The notes beneath the pieces are model-generated. The model saw only the letters and a program-made list of their open reading frames with translations, had not been told where the DNA came from and searched no databases. 64,000 nt of DNA from Butyricimonas faecihominis (GTDB lineage Bacteria > Bacteroidota > Bacteroidia > Bacteroidales > Marinifilaceae): contig NZ_AP028155.1 in the NCBI RefSeq assembly GCF_033096445.1, positions 3,973,880 through 4,037,879 on the forward strand, read 5' to 3'. Position numbers and translations under genes: made by a program. Of this stretch, positions 17,631 to 27,552 are shown piece by piece (position 1 is the stretch's first letter; every line of letters begins with the position of its first letter).

Positions 17631-19793
17631 ATGAAGAGAGTTTTTATTATTGTATTTGCTTTGCTTTCAACGTCAATCGTGCGGGCGGATGAAGGTATGT
17701 GGCTTTTGTCATTGCTCGGGAAGAACATCGAGCAGATGCAGGCACAAGGCTGTAAATTGACGGCGGAAGATATTTATTCCGTGAATCAGGCATCGTTGAA
17801 AGATGCAATCGTTGGATTAGGAAACGACGGACGTCCTTTCTGGCATTTCTGTTCTGGAGAGATCATTTCGGACAAAGGATTGGTATTGACGAACCACCAC
17901 TGCGGATTCAGCGTGATTCAAAAGCACTCAACCGTGGAACATGACTACTTGTCAAACGGTTTCTGGGCTTACAAATATAGCGAAGAGTTACCGAATCCTG
18001 GTATTACCGCATCTATCCTGCAACGTATGGAAGACGTGACCGATCAAGTGAACGCTGTTTTGAATGATAATATGTCAGAAGAAGAACGTGCAGCAGCTAT
18101 TGATGCTATTTCTAAACAAATTTCTGCCAAGGCAGTACAAGGAACTAACCTTCACGCTCAGGTACAGGAGATGTTCGAGGGGAATCAGTTCTTCCTGTTG
18201 GTTTACAAGATTTACCGCGATGTTCGTTTAGTAGGCGCACCGGCTCAAAGCATGGGTAAATTCGGTGGTGACACGGACAACTGGTCTTGGCCCCGTCACA
18301 CGGCAGACTTCTGTATGATGCGTATCTACACGGGTCCTGACGGTGAACCGGCTCCTTACAACACGAGTAATGTTCCGTTGAAACCGAAACATCATTTGCC
18401 TGTTTCTGCCAAAGGAGTACAGGATGGTGATTTCGCCATGATCATGGGATTCCCCGGAACAACCGATCGTTTCTTGACTAGCTTCGGTTTGAAAGAGACG
18501 ATGGATGTAACCAATGATATTCGTTACAAAGTACGTACCGAGAAGTTGCGTATCATGAAAGAAGGAATGGACGCTGCCGCTGCCACTCGTATTCAGTATG
18601 CATCTAAATATGCATCATGTGCTAACTACTGGAAATATTCTCACGAGCAGAATATCGCGTTGGAGAATTTGAACACGATGGGTGAGAAAGAGAGAATCGA
18701 GCGTGAATTTACCGCTTGGGTGAACGCTGATCCGGCTCGCAAAGCTAAATATGGTAACGCTTTGACTTTGATCAAAGAGGGTTACGAGGCTATGCACCCG
18801 TATAACGTGGCCATGTCTTACATGCAGGAGGCTGCATTACAAGGTCCTGAAGTTCCGTTGTTCGCGTTCCAAGTGGCTAATACCTTGGAAAGAGCTTTGG
18901 ATGCAAATACTCCGGCTGAAATGAAGGATATGTACATCGAGGCAATAAAGAAAAATGCAGCAGGTTTCTTTAAGGATTTCAACAAAGATGTTGATAAAAA
19001 CTTGATGGCTGTTTTATTCAAGATTTATAGTGATAACGTGGCTGCCGAATGGCATCCTGAAGTGATCAATTTGATCAACAAAAAATACAAAGGTAACTAC
19101 GAGAAATTCGCTAAAGAACTGTCCGACAAATCTATTTTCACGGATGAGGCTCGTTTGAACGCGTTCCTTGAAAAACCGGATATGAAGAAATTGAATAAAG
19201 ATTTGGGTTATATCACGGGAAAGAGCTTGTTCGAGGTTTACCAGAAATTAAGCGGGGAAATGAGTTCTATGCGTAGCAATATTGCCAAAGGAGATCGTTT
19301 GTTCGTGAATGGATTGATGGCAATGGAACCGAACAAAGTATGGGCTCCGAACGCTAATTCTACTATCCGTTTGACTTATGGAAACGTGAAGAGCTACAAA
19401 CCGAGAGATGCCGTGTTCTATGATTATTACACCACGTTAACCGGTGTTATGGAAAAAGAAGGCCCGAAAGGTGGCGAGTTCGAAGTACCACAAAATTTGA
19501 AAGATTTGTATTACGCGAAGAATTTCGGACGTTACGGTGCTGACAACATTTCCGTGAACTTCATCACGAACAATGATATTACAGGTGGTAATTCCGGTTC
19601 TCCGGTGATCAATGGTAACGGTGAGTTGATCGGAACCGCATTTGATGGAAACTCAGAGGCTATGTCCGGTGATATTGATTTCGAGGAAAACTTGCAAAGA
19701 TGTATCAACTTGGATGCTCGTTACATGCTGTTCATCGTGGACAAGATCGCGAATGCCCAGAACTTGATCAACGAGATGACGATTGTATTCTAA
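17631..19793 (+). CDS. S46-family dipeptidyl-peptidase, DPP7-type specificity residue
   Basis: Periplasmic serine dipeptidyl-peptidase that removes dipeptides from oligopeptides, feeding asaccharolytic metabolism. It has a signal peptide (MKRVFIIVFALLSTSIVRA), a chymotrypsin-like double beta-barrel and an inserted helical domain (about 270-550). Visible catalytic residues, numbered from the ATG at 17631, are H90 in TNHHC, D226 in PRHTADF, and S655 in GGNSGSPV. N217-W218 in DNWSW belong to the site that recognises the substrate N-terminus. D672-G673 in FDGNSEA is the specificity spot: Gly there is typical of DPP7 (hydrophobic P1), whereas DPP11 has Arg. 720 residues is normal. A GTG at 17616 would add five residues before the signal peptide; I prefer the ATG. 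Monocistronic, with a strong terminator behind. Confidence 0.93.
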   Translation: MKRVFIIVFALLSTSIVRADEGMWLLSLLGKNIEQMQAQGCKLTAEDIYSVNQASLKDAIVGLGNDGRPFWHFCSGEIISDKGLVLTNHHCGFSVIQKHSTVEHDYLSNGFWAYKYSEELPNPGITASILQRMEDVTDQVNAVLNDNMSEEERAAAIDAISKQISAKAVQGTNLHAQVQEMFEGNQFFLLVYKIYRDVRLVGAPAQSMGKFGGDTDNWSWPRHTADFCMMRIYTGPDGEPAPYNTSNVPLKPKHHLPVSAKGVQDGDFAMIMGFPGTTDRFLTSFGLKETMDVTNDIRYKVRTEKLRIMKEGMDAAAATRIQYASKYASCANYWKYSHEQNIALENLNTMGEKERIEREFTAWVNADPARKAKYGNALTLIKEGYEAMHPYNVAMSYMQEAALQGPEVPLFAFQVANTLERALDANTPAEMKDMYIEAIKKNAAGFFKDFNKDVDKNLMAVLFKIYSDNVAAEWHPEVINLINKKYKGNYEKFAKELSDKSIFTDEARLNAFLEKPDMKKLNKDLGYITGKSLFEVYQKLSGEMSSMRSNIAKGDRLFVNGLMAMEPNKVWAPNANSTIRLTYGNVKSYKPRDAVFYDYYTTLTGVMEKEGPKGGEFEVPQNLKDLYYAKNFGRYGADNISVNFITNNDITGGNSGSPVINGNGELIGTAFDGNSEAMSGDIDFEENLQRCINLDARYMLFIVDKIANAQNLINEMTIVF

Positions 19794-19833
19794 TTGTTTG
19801 AAAGCCTCGTTAAGAGGGTGAATTTAAGTTTTT

Positions 19834-19880
19834 AAAAGAGTGTACTTTACATATGTAACTGTGGAGTACACTCTTTTTTG
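19834..19880 (+). terminator. rho-independent terminator of the S46 gene
   Basis: Perfect 13-bp stem AAAAGAGTGTACT (19834-19846) / AGTACACTCTTTT (19865-19877), 18-base loop, T-run at the end of the stem. The complementary A-run on the other side may also make it serve the minus-strand efflux operon. Confidence 0.9.
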
Positions 19881-20038
19881 TATTTCTACCCGAAACCGAC
19901 CCAAATAAAGAAGTAATCTAACCCAAATAATCTCACTCATTCAGAGATCACTCAGAGTTTATTCGTGGCTTAAATATCACGGTATGGGGAAGCACTGAAT
20001 GATCTCTGAAGGAGGTTCGAATAATGGATATTATTTCC

Positions 20039-23000
20039 TTAGGATTTCTGTTTCTTTCGGGTTAGTCGTTCTTGTAAAGACTGCATGACATAGTAAAAAT
20101 TGGGCATGAAAAGTGTACCCACCAACGAGGTCATCAACATCCCGGCGAAAACGGCTATCCCTAACGAGATTCGACTTGCAGCCCCGGCTCCGGTGGAGAT
20201 GACCAGAGGGAAAACACCGAGGATGAAAGCGAATGAGGTCATTAAGATTGGACGTAGCCGAACCTTTCCGGCCTCAATGGCTGCCTCGGAGATCGGTTTC
20301 CCGGCGGCTCGATAGTCTCGGGCAAATTCCACGATCAAGATGGCATTCTTGGCGGTTAGAGCGATTAACAGGATGATACCGATTTGGGTGTAGACGCTGA
20401 TCGGAAGATTCATCACGAGATACCCGATGACAACCCCCAATAGGGCAATGGGTAGTCCCATGATCACGGCAAACGGCGAGGTCCAGCTTTCATATTGAGC
20501 AGCGAGAATGAGGAAAGCCACGAGAATGGCGAGTATGAAAATCATTGTCGTGGTCGATCCCGCACTCTCTTCCTGGTAGGCCAGTCCGGTCCATTCGTAA
20601 CCGAATGTGTTGCCTAGTTCCTGCTCGAATACCTGTTGCATGATGGTCAACGCCTGACCGGAGCTATAACCCGGGGCTGCACTTCCGGATAGAGAGGCTG
20701 CCGAATAGGTGTTGTACTTGGGGAGAAGTTCTGTCCCTAGGCGTTGTTCCACGGTCGTGAAGGCAGAGAAGGGAACCATTTCGCCCTGCGTGTTCTTGAC
20801 ATTCAAAAATAAAACGTCGTCAATCACTCTCCGGCTGTCGGGAATGCCTTGAAGTTTAACTTGAAAGGTCCTGCCGTATTTCACGAAGTTATTCACGTAA
20901 ATGGAGCCGATGTATGCCGAGAGAGCGTTAAACACGTCTCCTATCGGGATTTGCATTAATTCAACCTTGTCTCGGTCGATGTTCAGGTAATATTGCGGAA
21001 CGCTGGCGCTGAACGTGGACCGGAGCATGGACAAACCGGGAGTTCCGTTTCCTGCATCAACCAGATGATCGACGGCTTGTTGCAGGGATGTAGAACCGTA
21101 GTTATTGATGTCTTCCACCATGAGTTCGAACCCGCTACTTTCTCCTAGGCCGGGGATCGGGGGAGGGGAAACGGCGTAACTTTGTGCCTCCGGGATTTCG
21201 AGATAGGCCAGTTCATTGAATCGAGTCGTGATGGCATCTACTCCCAAGGCTTTGCTTTTTCGCTTGTCCCAGTTTTCGAGCATGACGAAGATGGAAGCTG
21301 CGTTAGAGTTTTGGGCGTTGTCCATCATGGAGAATCCATTGATCGCAATATAGGTTTTTACCCCGTCGATTTGCTTTAATATCTCACCCGCTTTGGCTGA
21401 TGCGGATTCTGTCCGGGAGAGGGATGAACCGTCCGGTAGTTGCATGGAGACCACGAAATATCCTTGATCCTCGTTCGGGACGAAAGTTGTCGGTAGTCGT
21501 AAGAAACCGATGAATGCCAGTATGGCGAGAACCAAGAATGCCAGAATTGCCAATGCCGATTTTCGGATAAAGCTTTGTACTACCCACGTGTACCCGTTCG
21601 TGGTTTTCTCGAAAAACTTGTTGAATCCCTTGAATAGGAAGAATTTGGATGGTTTAGCGGGTTTTAGGAAAAGGGCGCATAATGCGGGACTTAGCGTCAG
21701 GGCATTGAACCCGCTGATGACGGTTGCTGCCGCGATGGTTAAGGCGAATTGCTTGTAAAGCATTCCCGTGATCCCGCCAATAAATGCGGTCGGGATGAAC
21801 ACGGCCAGGAGGACAAGGATAATGCCCACGATGGCCCCCGACACCTCTTTCATGGCTTGGGTGACGGCAGATTTCATGTCCACATATTTTCCGGTCTCGA
21901 TCAGGCGGTAACTGTTCTCGACAATAATGATTGCGTCGTCCACGACCAACCCGATGGCCAGCACCAACCCGAAAAGGGTTAGTGTATTGATGGAAAAGCC
22001 CATAAGACCCATGAACGTGAAGGTTCCGACAAGTGATACCGGAATGGCGATCAGAGGAATCAGCATGGCTCTCCAGTTTTGTAAGAAGATCAGAATGACA
22101 ATCAACACGAGTAAAAAAGCCGTTCCCAGCGTTTTATATATCTCTTTGACAGATGCGTGAATAAATTCGGTCGTGTCGAGCGTGATATTCAGGTGTACGC
22201 CTTCGGGTAAATACGAGGATAACGTGTTTACCCGGGCTTTGATACGTTGTGCCACATCCAGGGCGTTTGCTCCCGGAAGTTGATAGATGGCTATGGCGGC
22301 CACCGCCTGACCTTTTAACAGGGCGTTTGTCGAGTACGTCTGACTTCCCAGCTCGATTGTGGCCACGTCTTTCAGGCGTAGGTATCTTCCGTCGGAAAGT
22401 GTTTTTACAATGATGTTTCCGAATTCTTCTTCACTGACTAGTAATCCTTGGGTTTCCAACGTGTACTGGAAGGCTACCGGGCTGGCAAGCGGGGGAGCCC
22501 CGACTGCTCCGGGTGCTACCTGTATGTTTTGGCTTTCGATGGCAGAGATAATCTCTTGCGGACTGATGCCCCGGATGGTCAGTAAGTCGGGATTCAGCCA
22601 GAGACGCATACTGTAATTTCCTGCCCCGAATTCCCCGACGCTGCCTACTCCCTTTACCCGTGATAATTCGTTCACGAGGTTCAATTCTGCATAGTTGGAT
22701 AGGTAAAGAGCGTCATAACTCGGGTTATCGGAGGTCAACGAGAGAAACATGACCACGTTGGTGGATTCTTTGGTGGTGGTGACCCCTATTTTTGTCACTT
22801 CTTGCGGAAGTGAACTTAGGGTCATGTTTACCCGGTTCTGTACGAGAACGGTAGCCATGTCCAGGTCGGTACCGATCTCGAAGGTTACAGTAAGCCGATA
22901 GACCCCGGCACTGGAAGAAGTGGATGACATATAAAGCATTCCTTCGACCCCATTAACTTGTTGCTCGATCGGGGTGGCTACCATCTGTGCGATGGTCGTG

Positions 23001-23164
23001 GCATTTGCTCCTGGATATTGAGCCTCCACGACTACCGTGGGCGGGGTTATCGTGGGGTATTGTTCCACGGGTAATGATCTCAACGTGATCACACCTGCAA
23101 CCACGATTAATATAGATAGGACGGTGGCAAATATCGGTCGATTGATGAAAAAGCGAGATAACAT
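20039..23164 (-). CDS. RND efflux pump inner-membrane transporter (AcrB/MexB type, HAE1)
   Basis: Proton-driven multidrug exporter. 1041 residues, the standard length. TM1 is at the start ([22 protein letters not shown]), followed by the porter domain with [21 protein letters not shown] and the Q-rich groove. TM4 carries the proton-relay pair D409-D410 in [16 protein letters not shown]. The second half repeats the fold, with the late TM segments at about 870-1025. It is the last gene of a minus-strand operon tolC-acrA-acrB, with 148 bases between acrA and acrB. No TetR/AcrR-type regulator gene lies next to it in this window, so regulation must be elsewhere. Substrates cannot be read from sequence. 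Confidence 0.96.
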   Translation of the reverse strand: MLSRFFINRPIFATVLSILIVVAGVITLRSLPVEQYPTITPPTVVVEAQYPGANATTIAQMVATPIEQQVNGVEGMLYMSSTSSSAGVYRLTVTFEIGTDLDMATVLVQNRVNMTLSSLPQEVTKIGVTTTKESTNVVMFLSLTSDNPSYDALYLSNYAELNLVNELSRVKGVGSVGEFGAGNYSMRLWLNPDLLTIRGISPQEIISAIESQNIQVAPGAVGAPPLASPVAFQYTLETQGLLVSEEEFGNIIVKTLSDGRYLRLKDVATIELGSQTYSTNALLKGQAVAAIAIYQLPGANALDVAQRIKARVNTLSSYLPEGVHLNITLDTTEFIHASVKEIYKTLGTAFLLVLIVILIFLQNWRAMLIPLIAIPVSLVGTFTFMGLMGFSINTLTLFGLVLAIGLVVDDAIIIVENSYRLIETGKYVDMKSAVTQAMKEVSGAIVGIILVLLAVFIPTAFIGGITGMLYKQFALTIAAATVISGFNALTLSPALCALFLKPAKPSKFFLFKGFNKFFEKTTNGYTWVVQSFIRKSALAILAFLVLAILAFIGFLRLPTTFVPNEDQGYFVVSMQLPDGSSLSRTESASAKAGEILKQIDGVKTYIAINGFSMMDNAQNSNAASIFVMLENWDKRKSKALGVDAITTRFNELAYLEIPEAQSYAVSPPPIPGLGESSGFELMVEDINNYGSTSLQQAVDHLVDAGNGTPGLSMLRSTFSASVPQYYLNIDRDKVELMQIPIGDVFNALSAYIGSIYVNNFVKYGRTFQVKLQGIPDSRRVIDDVLFLNVKNTQGEMVPFSAFTTVEQRLGTELLPKYNTYSAASLSGSAAPGYSSGQALTIMQQVFEQELGNTFGYEWTGLAYQEESAGSTTTMIFILAILVAFLILAAQYESWTSPFAVIMGLPIALLGVVIGYLVMNLPISVYTQIGIILLIALTAKNAILIVEFARDYRAAGKPISEAAIEAGKVRLRPILMTSFAFILGVFPLVISTGAGAASRISLGIAVFAGMLMTSLVGTLFMPNFYYVMQSLQERLTRKKQKS

Positions 23165-23312
23165 CTTGTTGATTTTAAATTTTAGATTTCAGATTTTAAA
23201 TTTCAACAACGCGAGTTGGTTGCTTTTAGATGGATGATTTTTAGTTTTAGATTTTGTAATTCTCAAAGCGTTGTTTTTGTGTGGCTGGAATCTAAAATCT
23301 AAAATCATTAAA
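23165..23312. repeat. low-complexity acrA-acrB spacer with ATCTAAAAT-type repeats
   Basis: The spacer is made of repeated TTTTAGATT/AATCTAAAA words on both strands. Its end (23296-23321, overlapping the acrA stop) matches 25 of 26 bases of 27526-27551 in front of waaA. The words AAATTTTAGATTTCAGATTT and TAAAATCTAAAATC could fold on each other. No gene. Confidence 0.55.
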
Positions 23313-24404
23313 TCACAGAATGGGATTGATTTTCATTCCCGGACGTACGTTGATGAGGGCTTTGGTCACGTAGCGGTCTTCCAAAGTGAGACCACTGGTG
23401 ATTTCCCGCATCCCATCGGGAGTGAGTACTCCGACTTCCACTTGACGGAAGACGATTGTGTCATCCGGTCCCACGAGATAAACATAGCGTCCGCCTTGAT
23501 TGGTACCGAGGGATGCTTCCGGAATGACAATCGCTTTCGGGACACTTTTGTAGGGGACAATGACTTTCACGTACATCCCGCTAAGAAGTTCCCCGTTCGG
23601 GTTACGGGCAATGGCTCGCAGGTTGAGGGTTCCCGTGTTGAGGTCAATGTTCGGGGAACTGTAATCCAGAGCGGCGATCCAAGTCTTTTCCGGATTATTC
23701 ACGTCTTGTATGGTGACCGGGAGGGCAGACGGGGTATTCTTGGGTAACCGGGCAAAGTCCGGGTAAGCCATGTTGAAATAGAGATACATTTGGTTGTCCT
23801 TGTATATGGTGGCTAGAGCCGAATTACTGGCATCTGTTCCGACCATGTTGCCCGGATCGACCATGTTCCGGGAGATTCGCCCGGTAAAAGGTGCTTTCAC
23901 GATACAGTATGAAAGGTCTATATTGGCCAGGCTTAACTGGCTCCGAGCCTCTTCGTAAGCTGCAAGGGCTTCTCCATAGTCGGATTGGGCTTGAAGGTAG
24001 TCTATCTCACTGATCGCTTTGGTCTTCACGGCCTCCTGCATCCGTTCGTAAGATGCTTTCGTGTAGGCAAGTTTCGATTTACTACTTTCCACGTTTGCCT
24101 CGGCTTGTGTCACTTTATCTTTATAAGGTTGCGGTTCAATCACGAAAAGAGTTTGCCCTTCGCGAACCCGTTGTCCGGGAGTGAATTGATAAGATTCCAA
24201 GTAGCCCGAAACCCGTGCCACGAGATTGACCGTTTGTTCCGCTTGTAGATACCCCGGGTACTCAAATGTATAGACCACCGTGCGCAACTGCGGATGATCA
24301 ACGGCAACCGAGGGTGTTGGAGCTGTTTCCTGTTGTTTCTTCGATTTGCCACATCCGGCCAAAAGAAGAATAGAAATAACGCAAATAATGGAAAATGCTT
24401 TCAT
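23313..24404 (-). CDS. RND periplasmic adaptor lipoprotein (AcrA/MexA type)
   Basis: Membrane-fusion protein linking the AcrB-type pump to the TolC-type channel. The signal peptide ends in the lipobox LLAGC (Cys at about residue 18), so it is anchored to the inner membrane by lipid. The lipoyl half motifs are at about 55-80 (VNLVARVSGYLESYQF) and 170-190 (YCIVKAPFTGRISRNMVDPGNMV), separated by the alpha-helical hairpin (about 85-165), with beta-barrel and membrane-proximal domains after. 363 residues is normal. It lies 20 bases after the tolC-like gene and is co-transcribed. Confidence 0.95.
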   Translation of the reverse strand: MKAFSIICVISILLLAGCGKSKKQQETAPTPSVAVDHPQLRTVVYTFEYPGYLQAEQTVNLVARVSGYLESYQFTPGQRVREGQTLFVIEPQPYKDKVTQAEANVESSKSKLAYTKASYERMQEAVKTKAISEIDYLQAQSDYGEALAAYEEARSQLSLANIDLSYCIVKAPFTGRISRNMVDPGNMVGTDASNSALATIYKDNQMYLYFNMAYPDFARLPKNTPSALPVTIQDVNNPEKTWIAALDYSSPNIDLNTGTLNLRAIARNPNGELLSGMYVKVIVPYKSVPKAIVIPEASLGTNQGGRYVYLVGPDDTIVFRQVEVGVLTPDGMREITSGLTLEDRYVTKALINVRPGMKINPIL

Positions 24405-24424
24405 ATGGTTAGTTTATAAAGTTC

Positions 24425-25852
24425 TTAAAATTCACTTACTGGCCATCCCCCTCCTAGGGCTTGATAAAGTTCTATCAGGTAGCGAAGGGAGGCAGTTCTG
24501 GCTTCCACAAGGGAATTCTCGTAGTTCAAAAGACTGATTTGGGAACTTAACACGGTCTGGTAACTGGCCAATCCGTTTTTGTATTGTTCTATCGCGAGGT
24601 CCAACGTTAATTGTGACTGTTGGAATGCGTCATTCAAGGCGGATATTTGCAGGAGTGATTTGTTGTAAGTTACCAGCGCGTTATCCACCTCTTGCAAGGC
24701 GGTCAGTAATGTTTGATTGTACGAGTTGATCTCTTCGTCAAGTTGTAATTGGGCAGATTTCTTGGATTCCACCAAGTTTCTACCGCTGAAGATCGTCCAT
24801 TTAATAGAGGGTGCGATTTGCCAGATCATGTTTTCTTTATTCGTAAACTGTTCGAAGTTTTCGGACGAGTAGCCGAAGAATCCGGTCACGAGGAACTTGG
24901 GCCACCAGTCGGCACGGCTTGCCCCCACGGCCTCAGCCAACCCGTCAATCGTTCTCTCTGCTGAACGTACATCAGGACGTTGGCGAATCAGGTTGGCGGG
25001 AATACCATTCGCTGCTTGCCGAGGATTGATCGGGATGGGCCGGATTTTTAATAACGAGTCCCGAATGGCAACCGAATGTTCTCCGATAAGTACCCCGATT
25101 AGGTTGATCTGCTGGGCGATGGTCGATTCGATTCCCGGTAATGACGCTTTGGTTTGCAGGTAGAGGCTCTTGGCTTGTGCCGCGTCAAGTTGGGAGGCTA
25201 ATCCGAGTTTGAACCTTGATTCGGTGAGTTCCATAACCTTCTTTTGTGACTCGATGTTTTCACGGGTTACTTCCAGTTGTTTCTGGGCGCTCCGCAAGTT
25301 GATGTATGCTGTGGATAATTGTGCGGCGAGAGATACCATTACTCCCCGGTAATCTTCTTGTGCAGCAAGATAGAATTCTTTCTGAGAAGAACTCTCTTTC
25401 CGGATTCGTCCGAACACGTCGAGTTCCCAGTTTAGGTTGACGGTGGCGGTTCCGTTCCGTTCGATAATATTTTTTTTATCCGCGCTAAGGCTGCTCTTTT
25501 CCGGGGCATAATTGGCTGAAAAATAGATGGTCGGGTAATAGGGACTGCGATCCACCCGCAGTTTTGCTTTTGCCATCTCTATTTTGCGAATAGCATTTCG
25601 CACATCGTAGTTTTTGATGACGGCTTTATTGATCAGCGTGTCGAGAATCGGATCTTTGAACAGTTGCCACCATTCATCGTTGGAGGGTAAGGTTTGTTGC
25701 AGGTTCGAATGTTCACTTACCTTTTTATATGGTTTGATCTTTTCCGGTTGGTCGGGTAGATATTGCCCGGCATTTCCGGCCGAAGGGATAAAGGTGAATA
25801 GGAATAATGTTAGGAAATAACTTCCTGTTCTCGTGATAGCAGCCAATTTCAT
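24425..25852 (-). CDS. TolC/NodT-family outer-membrane efflux channel
   Basis: Outer-membrane exit duct of the RND pump. Two OEP repeats are visible: the first about 55-265 (AVIKNYDVRNAIRKIEMAKAKL, then AQLSTAYINLRSAQKQLE), the second about 280-470 (IPANLIRQRPDVRSAERTIDGLAEAVGASRADWWPKF, the NodT-type signature, then LVEARTASLRYLIELYQALGGGW). Start choice: the reading frame is open from 25897, but the signal peptide (MKLAAITRTGSYFLTLFLFTFIPSAGNAG) begins at the Met at 25852, and the extra 15 residues fall inside the MITE-like repeat, so 25852 is preferred (475 residues). No lipobox Cys, unlike many NodT members. First gene of the operon. Confidence 0.93.
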   Translation of the reverse strand: MKLAAITRTGSYFLTLFLFTFIPSAGNAGQYLPDQPEKIKPYKKVSEHSNLQQTLPSNDEWWQLFKDPILDTLINKAVIKNYDVRNAIRKIEMAKAKLRVDRSPYYPTIYFSANYAPEKSSLSADKKNIIERNGTATVNLNWELDVFGRIRKESSSQKEFYLAAQEDYRGVMVSLAAQLSTAYINLRSAQKQLEVTRENIESQKKVMELTESRFKLGLASQLDAAQAKSLYLQTKASLPGIESTIAQQINLIGVLIGEHSVAIRDSLLKIRPIPINPRQAANGIPANLIRQRPDVRSAERTIDGLAEAVGASRADWWPKFLVTGFFGYSSENFEQFTNKENMIWQIAPSIKWTIFSGRNLVESKKSAQLQLDEEINSYNQTLLTALQEVDNALVTYNKSLLQISALNDAFQQSQLTLDLAIEQYKNGLASYQTVLSSQISLLNYENSLVEARTASLRYLIELYQALGGGWPVSEF

Positions 25853-25880
25853 AACGTATGCGTTGATTGTTAGTTTATAG

Positions 25881-26078
25881 CGAGGAGGGTGTGTCAAAAG
25901 GTATTTTATTCCTCAAAAAACTCCTCCGTCACTTCGTGCCACCTCCTCTATAAACAGAGGAGGAGCTGGAGACTCTTCCCGAAGACAGGGAGTATTTCAA
26001 CTCTCCCTCTGTTTATAGAGGGAGTACCCTGAAGGGGGGGAGGGAGTTTGAAAAATGCCTTTTGACACATTCCCCTCG
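25881..26078. mobile_element. MITE-like inverted-repeat element, copy 2
   Basis: About 198 bases. The core from the left AACTCCTCCGTCACTTCG to the right AGGGAGTTTGAAAAATG is nearly identical to 9615-9750, with one or two changes and one extra G. The outer inverted repeats differ from copy 1: TGTGTCAAAAGG on the left and CCTTTTGACACA on the right, flanked by CGAGG and CCTCG. Inner hairpins are built from CTCTATAAACAGAG. It sits between the 3' end of the DUF4252 gene and the 5' end of the efflux operon and may influence both. Confidence 0.7.
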
Positions 26079-26113
26079 TGTATTGCTGCTATACGTTTTT
26101 TAAAAGAAAAATG

Positions 26114-27307
26114 TTAGAAGAAGAAACCCATTTTATCGGTTACGATAATGACTTGGGCTGATGGGGCGCCTAATAATTGTCGTTCCAGTTCGGATACCGG
26201 GCGAATCTGTATAATTTGTACCGGATCAATATTGAAACTTCTTGTCAGACGGTTGTTGATAATCAAGGCCGGTTCTTCCAATTTCTCGGGATTCAACGTG
26301 TATTCCTGTTTGTTGTACTTGTATTTCAGTACGCCGTTGGCATAACTGATGAATTGTCCTTTTTTCTGTTTCGTGTTGATTATTATGTATGATTTTTTGG
26401 CATTCGTCGGGGAGGTAATCATGTTCACGGTGGCGATTTCGTCGGGGATACCGTTTTTAAGGGAATCGGCCGCGTATTCGATACCGTCGATCACGTAAGA
26501 TACTTCCGAGTTTTTGGCGTTTACTTTTATACGGGTTTTTCCGTTTTCCTGAATAACTTCCAGACCATTGGAAATGGATTCTCCCATCCCTTCCATATCC
26601 GATTCTCCGCTAAACATGGGCCCCATGTCACGGAACATTTCTTCCGCTTTTTTAAGCATATCGTCCATGCTGCCGAAACTTTCCCGGAATGAACCAAAAG
26701 GATCTTTCCCGAAAATGGAATCTCTTTTTATACCAAAGCGTTCTTCCAGTTTTTTGATAAAATCGGAACCGGATGCAACCTGATCTGTCGGCGTGTTGAT
26801 GTAAGCCAAGCGATCGAGTCCTTTCACTTTTAGCGCATTGGCGATTTCATCCACGTTATCCAGTTGGATGTTACCCTTGAGTTCCACGATAGAAAGTGTT
26901 TCTGCATCTTCGCTCCATAGAACGAGAGACGTGATACGTTCTTCGTGTTGTGTCACGTAGAGGTATTCTTGGCTGTAAGCTCCCCGGTGGCTACGCACGA
27001 GCGTGTATTTGGCCTCGTTTTCCACGATCGGGGTGATGCGTTGAGAAATTTCTTCCACAACCTTGGGGGTGGCCCGTTTGATGTCAACTTGTATCACGTT
27101 GATTTCTTTTATGTCTTTCAAAGCCTCTTCCGCGGGTAGGGACAGGTCACCTTGTTTGTAAAGGCTGTAAAGCGACGGGTTTAACATCGTTACGGTTATA
27201 CCATCCTTGTTGCGGAATGCTTTCATTTCCTTGCCGACCTGAGCCTGTAAGGGTAGGATCGTGACAAGGCTTACCATCATGCATGTTAATAGACTTTTGA
27301 TCTTCAT
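26114..27307 (-). CDS. exported DUF4252-like protein
   Basis: 397 residues with a signal peptide (MMVSLVTILPLQAQ). Residues about 45-180 have the DUF4252 layout: LSLPAEEALKDIKEINVIQVD, then a C-terminal unit 'EDAETLSIVELKGNIQLDNVDEIANAL'. The rest (about 230-397) is a beta-rich extension with ISYANGVLKYKYNKQEYTL. Function of the family is unknown. The last residues MGFFF end in aromatic residues. Transcribed from the same strand as the efflux operon, but a MITE-like element lies between them. Confidence 0.7.
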   Translation of the reverse strand: MKIKSLLTCMMVSLVTILPLQAQVGKEMKAFRNKDGITVTMLNPSLYSLYKQGDLSLPAEEALKDIKEINVIQVDIKRATPKVVEEISQRITPIVENEAKYTLVRSHRGAYSQEYLYVTQHEERITSLVLWSEDAETLSIVELKGNIQLDNVDEIANALKVKGLDRLAYINTPTDQVASGSDFIKKLEERFGIKRDSIFGKDPFGSFRESFGSMDDMLKKAEEMFRDMGPMFSGESDMEGMGESISNGLEVIQENGKTRIKVNAKNSEVSYVIDGIEYAADSLKNGIPDEIATVNMITSPTNAKKSYIIINTKQKKGQFISYANGVLKYKYNKQEYTLNPEKLEEPALIINNRLTRSFNIDPVQIIQIRPVSELERQLLGAPSAQVIIVTDKMGFFF

Positions 27308-27435
27308 AACTTGACTATTTTAATGTTTTACTGACACGTACTTCTATTCGGAGAGTAAATGTAATGTAATAACTCGTTCATTCTCCCCTGCTTAACGTTA
27401 TTTACAAAAGTTATACCATTGGGCGATAAATTTTA

Positions 27436-27552
27436 TACCTTTGAAGCCGAAAAATGATTAGGTGATTAGGTGATTTATGATTATGTGATTTTAGGTGCAT
27501 GATTATGAATTTCGAATAATCACTGAATCTAAAATCATTAAATCATAGAATT
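27436..27552 (+). promoter_or_regulatory. candidate promoter and repeat-rich leader of waaA
   Basis: TACCTTTG at 27436-27443 matches the Bacteroidetes -7 element TAnnTTTG; I see no good TTTG at -33. It is followed by a leader of short repeats (GATTAGGT, GATTAGGT, GATTTAT, GATTATGT, GATTTTAGGT) from 27457 to 27497. A 26-base word (27526-27551) just before the ATG recurs at 23296-23321. Confidence 0.4.

Noticed and set aside
19929-20015. Large stem TTCAGAGATCA/TGATCTCTGAA as a terminator or RNA gene
   Set aside because: Eleven paired bases around a loop of about 60 with no T-run and no conserved RNA features; a strong terminator already lies at 19834.
20039-25852. Heavy-metal (CusA-type) RND system
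   Set aside because: The transporter has the drug-type VVDDA relay and HAE1 style, and no metal-binding motifs are seen in the adaptor.
25853-25897. Longer N-terminus for the TolC-like protein
   Set aside because: It would be translated from the repeat-element end and would place 15 residues before the signal peptide.
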